Source of the DNA: VXYL01 sp965243175 | Lineage (GTDB): Bacteria; Pseudomonadota; Gammaproteobacteria; Pseudomonadales; Azotimanducaceae | Length of the DNA: 64,000 nucleotides | Reading direction: 5' to 3' | Assembly: GCA_965243175.1 (NCBI GenBank) | Contig: OZ251532.1 | Span: forward strand, 3,658,001-3,722,000 | Part shown: in pieces, positions 1 to 7,799 of the stretch | Layout of the letters: each line of letters begins with the position of its first letter | Numbering within the stretch: the first letter of the stretch is position 1 | Notes under the pieces: model-generated | The model's input: the letters and a program-made list of their open reading frames with translations, nothing else | Databases searched by the model: none | What the model was told of the DNA's origin: nothing | Position numbers and translations under genes: made by a program

Positions 1-286
1 GGAGAACATCCTAAGCGGCCTGCAACGGCTGCGCGGCGACAAGACGACGGTGCTGATCTCGCATCGCGTGTCCACGGCGCGGCACGCGAACCGCATCTAC
101 GTCATCGAAAACGGCAAGGTGCTGGAGTCCGGCAGCCACGAGCAGCTGCTCGCCCGCGACGGCTACTACGCCGAGCTCGAAGCCGTGCAGAGCAACCAGG
201 AACGCGACCACTCGAGGCGCAGCGCCCTGCTGCACGATCTCGAAGCGGACGACGAGCCGCTGGCGGTGGCCCAGGGGGACGCGTGA
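1..286 (+). CDS. ABC transporter ATP-binding/permease protein, C-terminal fragment
   Basis: The frame is open from the window edge, so only about the last 94 residues are visible. They are the end of an ABC nucleotide-binding domain: the H-loop SHRVST, then the usual IVxENGKVxExGSHEQLL stretch that closes ABC exporter ATPases, then an acidic tail. No Walker A, signature motif or membrane segment falls inside the window. Its TGA stop overlaps the GTG start of the next exporter gene (GTGA). Such coupling is typical of heterodimeric half-exporters of the LmrCD/BmrCD/MdlAB type, and that pairing is my inference. The substrate is unknown. Confidence 0.9.
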   Translation, partial: ENILSGLQRLRGDKTTVLISHRVSTARHANRIYVIENGKVLESGSHEQLLARDGYYAELEAVQSNQERDHSRRSALLHDLEADDEPLAVAQGDA

Positions 287-2298
287 GCGACGCCGCGGCC
301 AGCGCCGAACCGGTGCGCCGTGCCCAGCCGGCGCGCAACTACTCGGCATTCGACGCCGAGCTCACCCACCAGGCGCTGAACCTGCGCCTGTTCCTCCGCC
401 TCCTGAAGTGGACCAAGCCGTACCGCATCACGCTGATCCTGAGCGCCGTGCTGGTGGTGCTGAGCGTTGGTCTCGGTTCGCTGATGCCGGTGTTCCAGTA
501 CCGCGTGGTGGTGGACGAAGTGCTGGTGCCGAACCCGGCCGCGGCCGAGATGCCGAGCTTCTACCTGGCGGAGCTGCTGCACGGCGTGACGAACCTGCTC
601 GCGATCGAACCGCTGACCAGCGCGGTGCTGATCTTCCTCGGCATGTTCGTGGTGCAGACGCTGCTCGGCCTCGCGCAGCAGCTGCTCCTCACCAGCGGCG
701 CCTTGAAGACGCTGCGCGACCTGCGCATCGACCTGTTCGCCTCGCTCGAACACAAGCCGGCCTCGTTCTACGACCATGTGGCGGTGGGCCGGGTGATGAC
801 CCGCGTCACCAACGACATCGAGAATCTCTTCGACCTGCTGGTCGGCTTCGTCGGGCGCGCCGGAGTGCTCATCCAGTTCTTCGCCGCGGCGGCGATCATG
901 CTTACCCTGAGCCTGCATCTGACCGGCATCGGCCTCGCCATGATTCCGGTGGCGGCGGTGGCGACCTACTACTTCCGCAAGGTGATGCGGCACATCTTCC
1001 GCCTGATACGCGATTCCGTCTCGGCCCTGAACCAGTACATGCAGGAAGACCTGATCGGCATCGAGGTGGTGCAGATCTCCGGCCGCGAGGCGATGAACCA
1101 GGCGCAGTACGGCGACCTCAACCGCGAGAACCGCCGCCAGGAGTACCGCGCCATCAACTACGAGGTGGTGTTCGAGACCTTCAACATGAGCCTCGCCACC
1201 ATCGCCACCGTCTGCGTGCTCTGGTTCGGCGGCGGCCAGGTGGTGCAGGAGTCCATCAGCCTCGGCGTGATGCTCACCTTCACGCAGTACATCAACATGA
1301 TGGTGATGCCGATCGAGTCGATGGGGCGCTTCTTCAACCTGCTGTTCCGCTCCATGGCCTCCGGCGAGCGCATCTTCCAGGCGCTGGACTGGGACGAACG
1401 CCTGCACGAACCGGAGCATCCGCTCGCCCTGCCGGAGCGTCTGCGCGGCGAGGTGGAGTTCCGCGACGTGTCCTTCGCCTATCCGGGCACGGATCCGGTC
1501 GCCTCGGCGGTGCTCAAGGAGGTGTCGTTCCGCATCGCTCCCGGCGAGAAGCTGGCCATCGTCGGCCCCACCGGCTCCGGCAAGAGCACCATCATTCGGC
1601 TACTGGCGCGCTTCTACGACTTCGACGACGACATGGTCTTCGTCGACGGCATGGACGTGAACGACATCGCAAGCCAGGAGCTGCGGCGGCGTGTTGGCGT
1701 GGTGCTGCAGGACTTCCACATCTTCTCCGGCACGGTGCTGGAGAACATCTCGCTCAACAACCCGGAGATCAGCCGCGAACGGGTGCTGTGGGCGGCGCGC
1801 ATGGTGAACGCCGACCCGTTCATCCGCGACCTGCCGAACGGCTACGAAACCGAACTCGCCGAACGCGGCCACAACCTCTCCCAAGGGCAGCAGCAATTGC
1901 TGGCGTTCGCCCGCGTGCTCGCCTCGGACCCGGAAATCCTCGTTCTGGACGAAGCCACGTCGTCCATCGACACCGGCACCGAACTCGTCATCCAGGACGC
2001 CCTGCACAAGCTCACCGAGGGGCGCACGTCCATCATAATCGCCCACCGCTTGCAGACCATCCAGGAGTGCGACCGCGTACTCGTGCTGCACCACGGCGTC
2101 GTCAAGGAACTCGGCACGCACGAGGAACTGCTGGCGCTGCGCGGCATCTACTACACCCTGCACGAGCTGCAGTTCCAAGACAGCCAGGGCGCCGCCGAGC
2201 TCACCGCCGGCAGCGACGAGACGCCGGACAAGCCGAACTGGTCAGAGCCCAGCGACGACGGATTCGATCAGGAGTCGATGGGCGGCGGCTTTCGCTAG
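283..2298 (+). CDS. ABC transporter ATP-binding/permease protein (half-exporter)
   Basis: A 671-residue half-transporter with an N-terminal membrane domain (about residues 25-340) fused to an ATPase domain (about 390-615). The ATPase has Walker A GPTGSGKST at 428-436, the signature LSQGQ at about 532-536, Walker B ILVLDEATSS and the H-loop IIAHRLQTI. It should act in the inner membrane as an ATP-driven exporter. It starts at GTG 283, inside the stop region of the preceding half-transporter, so the two are probably translationally coupled and form a heterodimer. The signature LSQGQ (not LSGGQ) is a common variant. The C-terminus has an acidic extension of about 45 residues. The substrate (lipid, peptide or drug) cannot be told from sequence. 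Confidence 0.95.
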   Translation: MSDAAASAEPVRRAQPARNYSAFDAELTHQALNLRLFLRLLKWTKPYRITLILSAVLVVLSVGLGSLMPVFQYRVVVDEVLVPNPAAAEMPSFYLAELLHGVTNLLAIEPLTSAVLIFLGMFVVQTLLGLAQQLLLTSGALKTLRDLRIDLFASLEHKPASFYDHVAVGRVMTRVTNDIENLFDLLVGFVGRAGVLIQFFAAAAIMLTLSLHLTGIGLAMIPVAAVATYYFRKVMRHIFRLIRDSVSALNQYMQEDLIGIEVVQISGREAMNQAQYGDLNRENRRQEYRAINYEVVFETFNMSLATIATVCVLWFGGGQVVQESISLGVMLTFTQYINMMVMPIESMGRFFNLLFRSMASGERIFQALDWDERLHEPEHPLALPERLRGEVEFRDVSFAYPGTDPVASAVLKEVSFRIAPGEKLAIVGPTGSGKSTIIRLLARFYDFDDDMVFVDGMDVNDIASQELRRRVGVVLQDFHIFSGTVLENISLNNPEISRERVLWAARMVNADPFIRDLPNGYETELAERGHNLSQGQQQLLAFARVLASDPEILVLDEATSSIDTGTELVIQDALHKLTEGRTSIIIAHRLQTIQECDRVLVLHHGVVKELGTHEELLALRGIYYTLHELQFQDSQGAAELTAGSDETPDKPNWSEPSDDGFDQESMGGGFR

Positions 2299-2363
2299 GA
2301 AGGCGAAGTCACGCGGGATTTGCGCCCGCAGCGGCGAGGAGACTCGCCCCGACGGCGCCCGAT

Positions 2364-2834
2364 TCAGGCACCGGCCCGCATCTTCGTCAGCACGTGGATG
2401 GCGAAATCGCGCCGGACGTTGGCGGGGGCCGCGAGGAAACGGTCGATGGCGGTCCGGGCGTCGTTGATGGCGGCCGTTACTTCGGATTTGCCGATCCGAA
2501 AGTCCGGGTCGTAGTCCGCCAAGTGACGTTTGCGCTGCTGCACGGAGAACGCTTGCCCGAACTCCCGCACCCCGTCGGGAAACGATGGCGGCATGTTCTC
2601 GCAGCGTGTTCTAGCCTGTCGGTGCTCCGGTGCGCGGTACACGCGCCGCCACATCGGCCGGTTGCCAACCATTCCGCCGCTGCCGGCGAGACGATCCGCG
2701 CAGGTGTGCGCCAGACAGTGGAACAAGGCGTAGTACGCGGTGCTGACAGCGCGGCACAGGTCCGTCCGCCGCGGCCTGCCCGTGTTGGACTCGGCAAGGT
2801 CGGTGGCTATCCGCAAAAGGTGCTCTGGTACCAC
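2364..2834 (-). CDS. HEPN-like domain protein, second gene of a two-gene cassette
   Basis: 156 residues from a GTG start at 2834. The core (about residues 20-45) reads RxxLCRAVSTAYYALFHCLAH, the helical AVSTAYYALFH motif typical of HEPN-like proteins. A later basic segment RKRHLADYDP precedes a C-terminal helix. HEPN proteins are often RNases acting in toxin-antitoxin, abortive infection or CRISPR-associated settings; I do not know that this one is catalytic. It starts only 6 bases after the stop of the upstream 99-residue gene, so the pair is almost certainly co-transcribed. The partner is not a recognisable MNT nucleotidyltransferase, which is the usual HEPN partner. Confidence 0.75.
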   Translation of the reverse strand: MVPEHLLRIATDLAESNTGRPRRTDLCRAVSTAYYALFHCLAHTCADRLAGSGGMVGNRPMWRRVYRAPEHRQARTRCENMPPSFPDGVREFGQAFSVQQRKRHLADYDPDFRIGKSEVTAAINDARTAIDRFLAAPANVRRDFAIHVLTKMRAGA

Positions 2835-2840
2835 GACGCG

Positions 2841-3140
2841 CTACTCCGGCTCTTTCCCGACTTCCGATTCGGCGATGAAGGAGGTGACGGGGAACGCCTC
2901 GATGTCCTGGTCCTGGAGTTCAGTCCGCAGGCGACCCGTCAGCTTGATCCGCGCCAACGAGTCGGGAAGGCCCTTGGCGCCGTTGCTGTCGTCGTAGGTG
3001 AAGCGGATCAAGAGAAACTCGTCGCCGTAGCCGTCCACTTCCGGGTTCACCGACAGCACACCGAGCGTGGTGTCCGCGCACTGCCGGTGCAGGAAGCCAT
3101 CCACGGTGCTCCGCGCCCGTTCCAGAACCCGCTGCTTCAT
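2841..3140 (-). CDS. Small conserved hypothetical protein, partner of the HEPN-like gene
   Basis: 99 residues starting MKQRVLERARSTVDGFL. A longer frame extends upstream, but its extra 69 residues are Arg/His-rich and out of character, so I use the internal ATG. The C-terminus contains RLRTELQDQDIEAFPVTSFIAESE, which looks like a folded alpha/beta unit. No enzymatic motif is recognised; in particular there is no GSxxxG/DxD nucleotidyltransferase signature. The gene lies 6 bases upstream of the HEPN-like gene. By analogy with two-gene modules it could be an antitoxin or regulator, but that is inference from context only. Confidence 0.6.
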   Translation of the reverse strand: MKQRVLERARSTVDGFLHRQCADTTLGVLSVNPEVDGYGDEFLLIRFTYDDSNGAKGLPDSLARIKLTGRLRTELQDQDIEAFPVTSFIAESEVGKEPE

Positions 3141-3180
3141 CGCTCCGCTCCTGCTCGACGACCTTGAACGTTGGACTGTA

Positions 3181-3343
3181 CCCCGTCGCTCGGCGCGGTG
3201 GTTCGGAGAATGCGCCGTTGGGGCTGGTCGCCAGTGCGAAGGATGGGCGCTGAGACGCCGCTGGCGAAGGTGAACCCGCTCGGCAACGTCACGGCGAGCG
3301 TGGCACCGTTCAGGTTCGCCTCGGTGAGCGGCGAGGGAGACAA
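3181..3343 (-). pseudogene. Decayed, frameshifted fragment of an adhesin repeat domain
   Basis: On the minus strand from 3343 the frame reads SPLTEANLNGATLAVTL then FASGVSA. This closely matches the LTEA-type domain repeated in the giant protein at 11.9-41.9 kb (SLTEATLNGAELTVTLADTTFESGV). After about 28 residues the match leaves this frame and continues in another frame as SFALATSPNGAFSEPP, the expected continuation of the domain. One indel therefore appears to have broken it. No start codon context or downstream domain remains. It occupies most of the 326-base gap between the HEPN cassette and the porin gene. It is probably a relic of a second repeat protein or of a recombination event. Confidence 0.55.
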
Positions 3344-3420
3344 CCAATCGCGTCCGTGTACGCTTCCGATGGTGGATCGGAGGTCTGCCGACTCATGTCG
3401 TCCACCTAGAGCCGCGCTAG

Positions 3421-3446
3421 CCCTTGGCGAGTTCCTCGGCCAAGGG
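3421..3446 (-). terminator. Inverted repeat downstream of the porin gene
   Basis: CCCTTGGC (3421-3428) pairs with GCCAAGGG (3439-3446), and an inner GAG/CTC extends the stem with one bulge. It sits 20 bases past the stop of the minus-strand outer-membrane gene. There is no T-run after it, so intrinsic termination is uncertain. Confidence 0.4.
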
Positions 3447-3466
3447 CAGACCGTCTCTTCCGTGCC

Positions 3467-4657
3467 TCACCACTGCCAGCTGAGCATGAGCCATGCCTTG
3501 GAGGTGTCGGTGGCCAGTTCGTCCGCCGAGTAGCTCGCCCACTTGAACGTCAGGCCGAGGTTCTCGCTCAAGGGGCGGACCACCGAGACGCCGATTTCGC
3601 TGCCGTAGTCCATGCCGCCTTCCGCGGCGCTGAAGCTGTGGAAGACGCCGGTCACCGTGGCCTCGAGCACCTTGCCGGAGACCGAGAACCACGCGTCTCG
3701 AACACCGGCTGCCGGCGTGCCGAGGAACTTGTCGGTCCAGCCCTGCCACTTGTGCAGGGTCGCCAGCGGCGTGCGGAAGCCGGCTCGGCCACCATCGCTG
3801 CCGAGCACGTCGTAGCCGCCGGTGAGGGTCGCCCCGCCGACGTCCACCGCGCCTTGGATCGAATAGAAGGTGGCGTCGTAGGACATCGGGTTGTCGGCGT
3901 AGTCCGACTGCCAAGCGAGCGCGGCGGTGATGGACAAGCGATCCAAGGTGCCGTTGTAGTCGACGCCGAAGGTGGAGTTGGCGTTCGGCGGGCCGTTGTC
4001 GTTCTGCAGGTCGATCAGGTAGCCGAAGGCGGCCAGCGCATGGCCCTCCGACGGCGCGAAGCTGAGGCGGGCGGCGTGGGTATTGCCGTGCCAGTCGCTC
4101 GGCTGGACGCCGCCTTTGGGGCCGAAGATGCGGTTCACGTTGTGGATGTAGCTGTAGTCGAAGTCGGCGCGGCCGACCTTGCGCTGCACACGGAGCGCAT
4201 CGTAGGTCTGCTCGTTGTGGCGCCAGGCCACGCCGCCGAGGAAGCGCTGGCGGCCGTGGTTGATGCGCTGCCGACCAGCGGTGACGACCAGCCCGTCGTT
4301 CTCGTACTTGAGATGCGCCTGGTTCAGGTCGAAGCCTTGCGGGTCCGCCACGATCGGGTACTCGGTCTTGCCGTTGACGGTGGAGTTGAAGTCCTCGATG
4401 CCCAGGATCAGGGCGTAGTCGGCTTCCAGGCCGAGCGTCAAGCGGCCGTTGGCGGCGGACGTGAACGTCAGCCGCGCCTTGCCGGTCGACGCCGTCGCGT
4501 TGTTCCCGACGCCGTCTTGATCGACCTGCTCCAAGCGGTAGCGAAACGCGACGTCGGTCTCGCCGTCGGCAATGGCTTGGCGCCAGTCCGCGCCAGTCGG
4601 CAGTGCGCCGAAGGCAAGGACGACGCAGGCGAGCGAGGCAATGGCAGTTCTCTTCAT
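3467..4657 (-). CDS. Outer-membrane beta-barrel porin-like protein
   Basis: 396 residues from the ATG at 4657. An upstream ATG at 4681 would add MRNSLGTA in front of the signal peptide. The N-terminus MKRTAIASLACVVLAFGALPTGA is a clear Sec signal peptide. The rest alternates polar and hydrophobic residues with many Tyr/Trp/Gly, and ends LMLSWQW; a terminal aromatic residue is the usual barrel-assembly signal. Motifs such as GRQRINHGRQRFLGGVAWR resemble the alginate-export/OprD-like porin superfamily, but I cannot assign a substrate. The gene is transcribed away from the CoA-transferase fusion at 4799, with a shared promoter region between them. Confidence 0.85.
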   Translation of the reverse strand: MKRTAIASLACVVLAFGALPTGADWRQAIADGETDVAFRYRLEQVDQDGVGNNATASTGKARLTFTSAANGRLTLGLEADYALILGIEDFNSTVNGKTEYPIVADPQGFDLNQAHLKYENDGLVVTAGRQRINHGRQRFLGGVAWRHNEQTYDALRVQRKVGRADFDYSYIHNVNRIFGPKGGVQPSDWHGNTHAARLSFAPSEGHALAAFGYLIDLQNDNGPPNANSTFGVDYNGTLDRLSITAALAWQSDYADNPMSYDATFYSIQGAVDVGGATLTGGYDVLGSDGGRAGFRTPLATLHKWQGWTDKFLGTPAAGVRDAWFSVSGKVLEATVTGVFHSFSAAEGGMDYGSEIGVSVVRPLSENLGLTFKWASYSADELATDTSKAWLMLSWQW

Positions 4658-4722
4658 GGCAGTCCCTAAGCTGTTCCTCATGGGGCGCGGACGCGCATCG
4701 CGATGGCCGTCCCGTCGCCTCT

Positions 4723-4737
4723 ATTATAGTGGCCACT
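4723..4737 (-). promoter_or_regulatory. Putative porin promoter -10 box with overlapping palindrome
   Basis: ATTATA at 4723-4728 is TATAAT on the minus strand, about 65 bases before the porin start. It abuts the perfect 10-base palindrome AGTGGCCACT (4728-4737), which would lie in the spacer and could be an operator. No good -35 is visible. Confidence 0.4.
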
Positions 4738-4798
4738 GTCGTCGCTGCGGGATAGCCTTGATTCGCTATTCGCGGCGCGTGTCTGAAGAGGGAACGCG

Positions 4799-7189
4799 AT
4801 GCCCCAACCGAGTGCGCTGCACGCCCTCCGCGTGCTCGATCTCACGGATGAACGCGCCGTCTACGGCGCCAAGCTGCTGGCCGATCTCGGCGCCGACGTG
4901 GTGCGCCCGGTGCCCCCTAGCGGCGATCCGCTGCGCCGTCGCGGCCCGTTCGACGCCGACGGCGCGTCGCTGTGGCACACGTTCTTCGCGTCCGGCCGCG
5001 GCGAGGTCGAACTGGACCCGGCGACGCCGACCGGCAAGGATCGGCTGGCGGCGCTGGTGGCCGAAGCCGACGTGGTGATGACCTGCGCCGGCGCCTTCGC
5101 GGTCGATGCGGCGCAACTGCCGACGGCGCAGCGGCAGCGACCGGAACTGGTGGTGATCGACGTCTCGTCGTTCGGACCGGACGGCCCGTGGCGCGACCAT
5201 CTGGCGCCGGACCTCGTCGCCGGCGCGCTCGGCGGCGCCGTCGCCACCACCGGCGACGCCGACACGCCGCCGCTCAAGACCTTCGGCGAGCTGAACTTCG
5301 CCCTCTCCGGCGCCTACGCGGCCATCGCCGTGCTCGCCGCGCTCCATCGGCGGCGACGAACGGGCGCTGGCGACCACGGCACGGTCTCCGTCCACGAATG
5401 CATCGCCTCCTGTCTGGAGCACGTCCTCATGTGGGTCTGGTACCAGAGCCACCTGCCGAACGCGGCCGGGCCGGTGCTGGAACGCCGCGGCAGCCTGCAC
5501 TGGTCGAACGCCTACGTCGTGATGCCGGCGCGAGGCGGCAGCATCATGGTCACGCCCACGCCGAACCTCGACAACCAGCTGGTCTGGCTCGTCGAGCAGG
5601 AAGCGCAGCAGGATCTGCTCGACGCCGAGTACCAGGAACCGGCCAATCGCGGCGCCTACATTCGCCGCCTGATGGAAGTGCTGCGGCAGTGGGTGGCGAC
5701 GCGGGACGTCGAGGAGCTGTTCTTCGAAGCGCAGGAGCGCCATTCGCCCTACGGCTGGGTGCTGCCGATCGAAAAGGTGGCGGAGAATCCCCAGCTCGAA
5801 GCGCGCGGCTGGTGGCGCCCCTACCTGCTCGGCGACGCGACGGTGCGCGGCCCGGGGCCACCGTACCGATTCAGCGAAACGCCTTGGCAAGTGGCCCCGG
5901 CGAAGCCGGCGCGCGGATTCGCCCCGCGTCCGGCAACAGCCGCCGCAACGCAGGACGCCGGCACCGGAACCAGCGGCAAGGACGACAAGCCGCTGGCGGG
6001 CGTGCGCATCCTCGACTTCACCCATGTGCTGGCCGGGCCGTTCGCCACGCGCATCCTCGCCGACCTGGGCGCGGACGTTGTGAAGGTGAACTCCGCCACC
6101 CGCGCCGGGCCGAACGCGCCGGACGGCATCTACTACGCGATGTGGAACCGCAACAAGCGCGCCCTCGCCCTGGACATGTCGCAGCCGGAAGGCCGCGCCG
6201 TCTGCAAGCGCCTGTGTACCAAGGCGGACGTCGTCATCGACAACTTCTCGGTCGGCGTGCTGGAACGCTGGGGCGTGGGCTACGCGGACGTGAGCCCGAC
6301 CAACTCCGGTGCTATCTACGTGCAGATGTCCGGCATGGGCGACGGCGGCCCGTGGGCGAAGTTCGTGACCTACGCACCCACCATCCACGCGCTCGCCGGA
6401 CTCACCCGCCTCACCGGCGTCCCCGGCCGCCAGGACATCGGCATCGGCTTCTCCTACAACGACCACTGCGCTGGCTTGCACGGCGCCGTGGCCATCCTAG
6501 CGGCGCTGGAAGCGCGGCGGCACAGCGGCCGCGGCCAGCGCATCGACCTCTCGCAGTTCGAAGTGGGCGTGAATCTCGCCGGCCCGTCGCTGCTCGACTA
6601 CTTCGCCAACGGTCGAGTCGCCGAGCCGTGCGGCAATCGCCTGCCCTACGACCTCGCCGCGCCGCACGGCTGCTATCCGTGCGCTGGCGCGGCCTCGGAC
6701 GCGGTGGCGGACGAACGCTGGGTGGCCATCGCCTGCATGACGGACGCGCATTGGCAAGCGTTCAAGGCGGTGATGGGCGAACCCGCATGGGCCCAGGACG
6801 AAGCCTTGGCGACGGCGCAAGGGCGCTGCGCGTCGTCGGCTCTCGACGATCACGTCGCGGCTTGGACGCGAGGCATCGAGGCGGAGGACGCGATGCGTCG
6901 ATGCCAAGTGGCCGGCGTGCCGGCGGGCGTTGTGCAGACCGGCGCGGACCTCTGCGAGCACGATCCGCAACTGCGCCATACGGGCTTCCTGAGGACAATC
7001 GAGGAACCGCACCCGGTCCTCGGCGCCACCTACGCCGACCGCCTGCCCATCCGCTTGCGCGACGCGCCGAGCGACGAATATCGGCGCGTTCGCCGCGTCG
7101 GCGAAGACAACGCCGCGGTGCTGGCCGACTGGCTCGGCATGGACGTGGAAGAGGTGCGGCGGGGCGAATCGGCGGGCCATCTGGCGTAG
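4799..7189 (+). CDS. Fused double-domain CaiB/BaiF (family III) CoA-transferase
   Basis: 796 residues made of two tandem family III CoA-transferase domains (about 8-360 and 400-790) joined by an Ala/Gly-rich linker. Both begin with the VLDLTDERAVYGAKLLADLGADVV / ILDFTHVLAGPFATRILADLGADVV nucleotide-fold segment. The C-terminal domain has Asp555 (YNDHCAG) at the position of the catalytic Asp of this family. The N-terminal domain has Asn166/Phe167 there (ELNFALSG), so it probably lacks thioester chemistry. It should move CoA between carboxylic acids in the cytoplasm. The ATG follows GAAGAGGGA. Two separate transferase genes of the same family lie at 7.8-10.3 kb. Confidence 0.9.
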   Translation: MPQPSALHALRVLDLTDERAVYGAKLLADLGADVVRPVPPSGDPLRRRGPFDADGASLWHTFFASGRGEVELDPATPTGKDRLAALVAEADVVMTCAGAFAVDAAQLPTAQRQRPELVVIDVSSFGPDGPWRDHLAPDLVAGALGGAVATTGDADTPPLKTFGELNFALSGAYAAIAVLAALHRRRRTGAGDHGTVSVHECIASCLEHVLMWVWYQSHLPNAAGPVLERRGSLHWSNAYVVMPARGGSIMVTPTPNLDNQLVWLVEQEAQQDLLDAEYQEPANRGAYIRRLMEVLRQWVATRDVEELFFEAQERHSPYGWVLPIEKVAENPQLEARGWWRPYLLGDATVRGPGPPYRFSETPWQVAPAKPARGFAPRPATAAATQDAGTGTSGKDDKPLAGVRILDFTHVLAGPFATRILADLGADVVKVNSATRAGPNAPDGIYYAMWNRNKRALALDMSQPEGRAVCKRLCTKADVVIDNFSVGVLERWGVGYADVSPTNSGAIYVQMSGMGDGGPWAKFVTYAPTIHALAGLTRLTGVPGRQDIGIGFSYNDHCAGLHGAVAILAALEARRHSGRGQRIDLSQFEVGVNLAGPSLLDYFANGRVAEPCGNRLPYDLAAPHGCYPCAGAASDAVADERWVAIACMTDAHWQAFKAVMGEPAWAQDEALATAQGRCASSALDDHVAAWTRGIEAEDAMRRCQVAGVPAGVVQTGADLCEHDPQLRHTGFLRTIEEPHPVLGATYADRLPIRLRDAPSDEYRRVRRVGEDNAAVLADWLGMDVEEVRRGESAGHLA

Positions 7190-7207
7190 CGTCCACTTCG
7201 CCGGCAA

Positions 7208-7229
7208 GCGCTGCCGTTCGGGTCAGCGC
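7208..7229. terminator. Small inverted repeat between convergent genes
   Basis: GCGCTG (7208-7213) and CAGCGC (7224-7229) form a 6-base stem with a 10-base loop. It sits in the 33-base gap between the convergent CoA-transferase and HicB-type genes and overlaps the latter's stop. There is no T-run, so this is weak. Confidence 0.25.
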
Positions 7230-7660
7230 CGTTGCGCCCTCGGCTGCAGGTCGATCACCAGCCGCTTGTTCAGCACGCCAAGGGCGTCTTCCACGGAGTC
7301 GATGCGGGAACGGTGGCGCGGGTCCACCAGCCGACGCACGGTTCCTTCCACGGTGCCGATGCGCCGCGCCAGTTCCATGTTGGAGACGCTCTGGTCGCGC
7401 ATGGTCTGGTAGAGGGCGAGCTTCGCCGCCAGCAGCACCGGCGGCGCCACCAGTTCCTGGCGCTTGGCGCGGCTCGTCGGCGCCGGCAGGTCCTCGCGGG
7501 CGGCAACGCGAACGCGCAGCGCCTCCAGAAGGCGCTCACGCGCCAGCTGCCGGACCAATCGAACGTTCGGGCCGGAGACGACAAGGCCGGGCAGGCCGGG
7601 GAACGTCGCCACGAAGGCGCCGTCCTGCGGCTTGATCTGTATTGGGTAGGCGACACGCAT
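7223..7660 (-). CDS. HicB-type antitoxin-like protein with C-terminal HTH (orphan)
   Basis: 145 residues. The N-terminal half (YPIQIKPQDGAFVATFPGLPGLVVSGPN) is the HicB partial RNase H-like fold. Residues about 85-135 (MRDQSVSNMELARRIGTVEGTVRRLVDPRHRS) look like a lambda/Cro-type helix-turn-helix. HicB proteins neutralise the HicA mRNA interferase and repress their own operon. No hicA is present on either side: only 140 bases separate it from the next gene. It is therefore an orphan antitoxin-like protein or a transcriptional regulator. No clear Shine-Dalgarno precedes the ATG at 7660. Confidence 0.75.
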   Translation of the reverse strand: MRVAYPIQIKPQDGAFVATFPGLPGLVVSGPNVRLVRQLARERLLEALRVRVAAREDLPAPTSRAKRQELVAPPVLLAAKLALYQTMRDQSVSNMELARRIGTVEGTVRRLVDPRHRSRIDSVEDALGVLNKRLVIDLQPRAQRR

Positions 7661-7710
7661 GGGGGTAGTCTGCGCGTCCCGATACGGCGAAATCTTGCGC
7701 CATCGGCCAC

Positions 7711-7731
7711 CCGGGATGTCAGAGATCCCGG
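7711..7731. promoter_or_regulatory. Inverted repeat upstream of the HicB-type gene
   Basis: CCGGGAT (7711-7717) and ATCCCGG (7725-7731) form a perfect 7-base dyad about 50 bases upstream of the HicB-type start. It could be the autoregulatory operator bound by the HTH domain, or part of the end of the CoA-transferase operon. A second hairpin, TTCGCCG/CGGCGAA at 7759-7778, lies just beyond it. Confidence 0.35.
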
Positions 7732-7799
7732 TTCATTCATGTGAGACATCGCCCACGTTTCGCCGCGGCTTCGGCGAAGAGCGGCGCGTCGGCGCCCGT

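Noticed and set aside
408..3167. A 919-codon plus-strand frame overlapping the ABC exporter
   Set aside because: It is an out-of-phase Arg/Pro-rich translation of the exporter gene and the region after it. It has no start context and no homology-like motifs.
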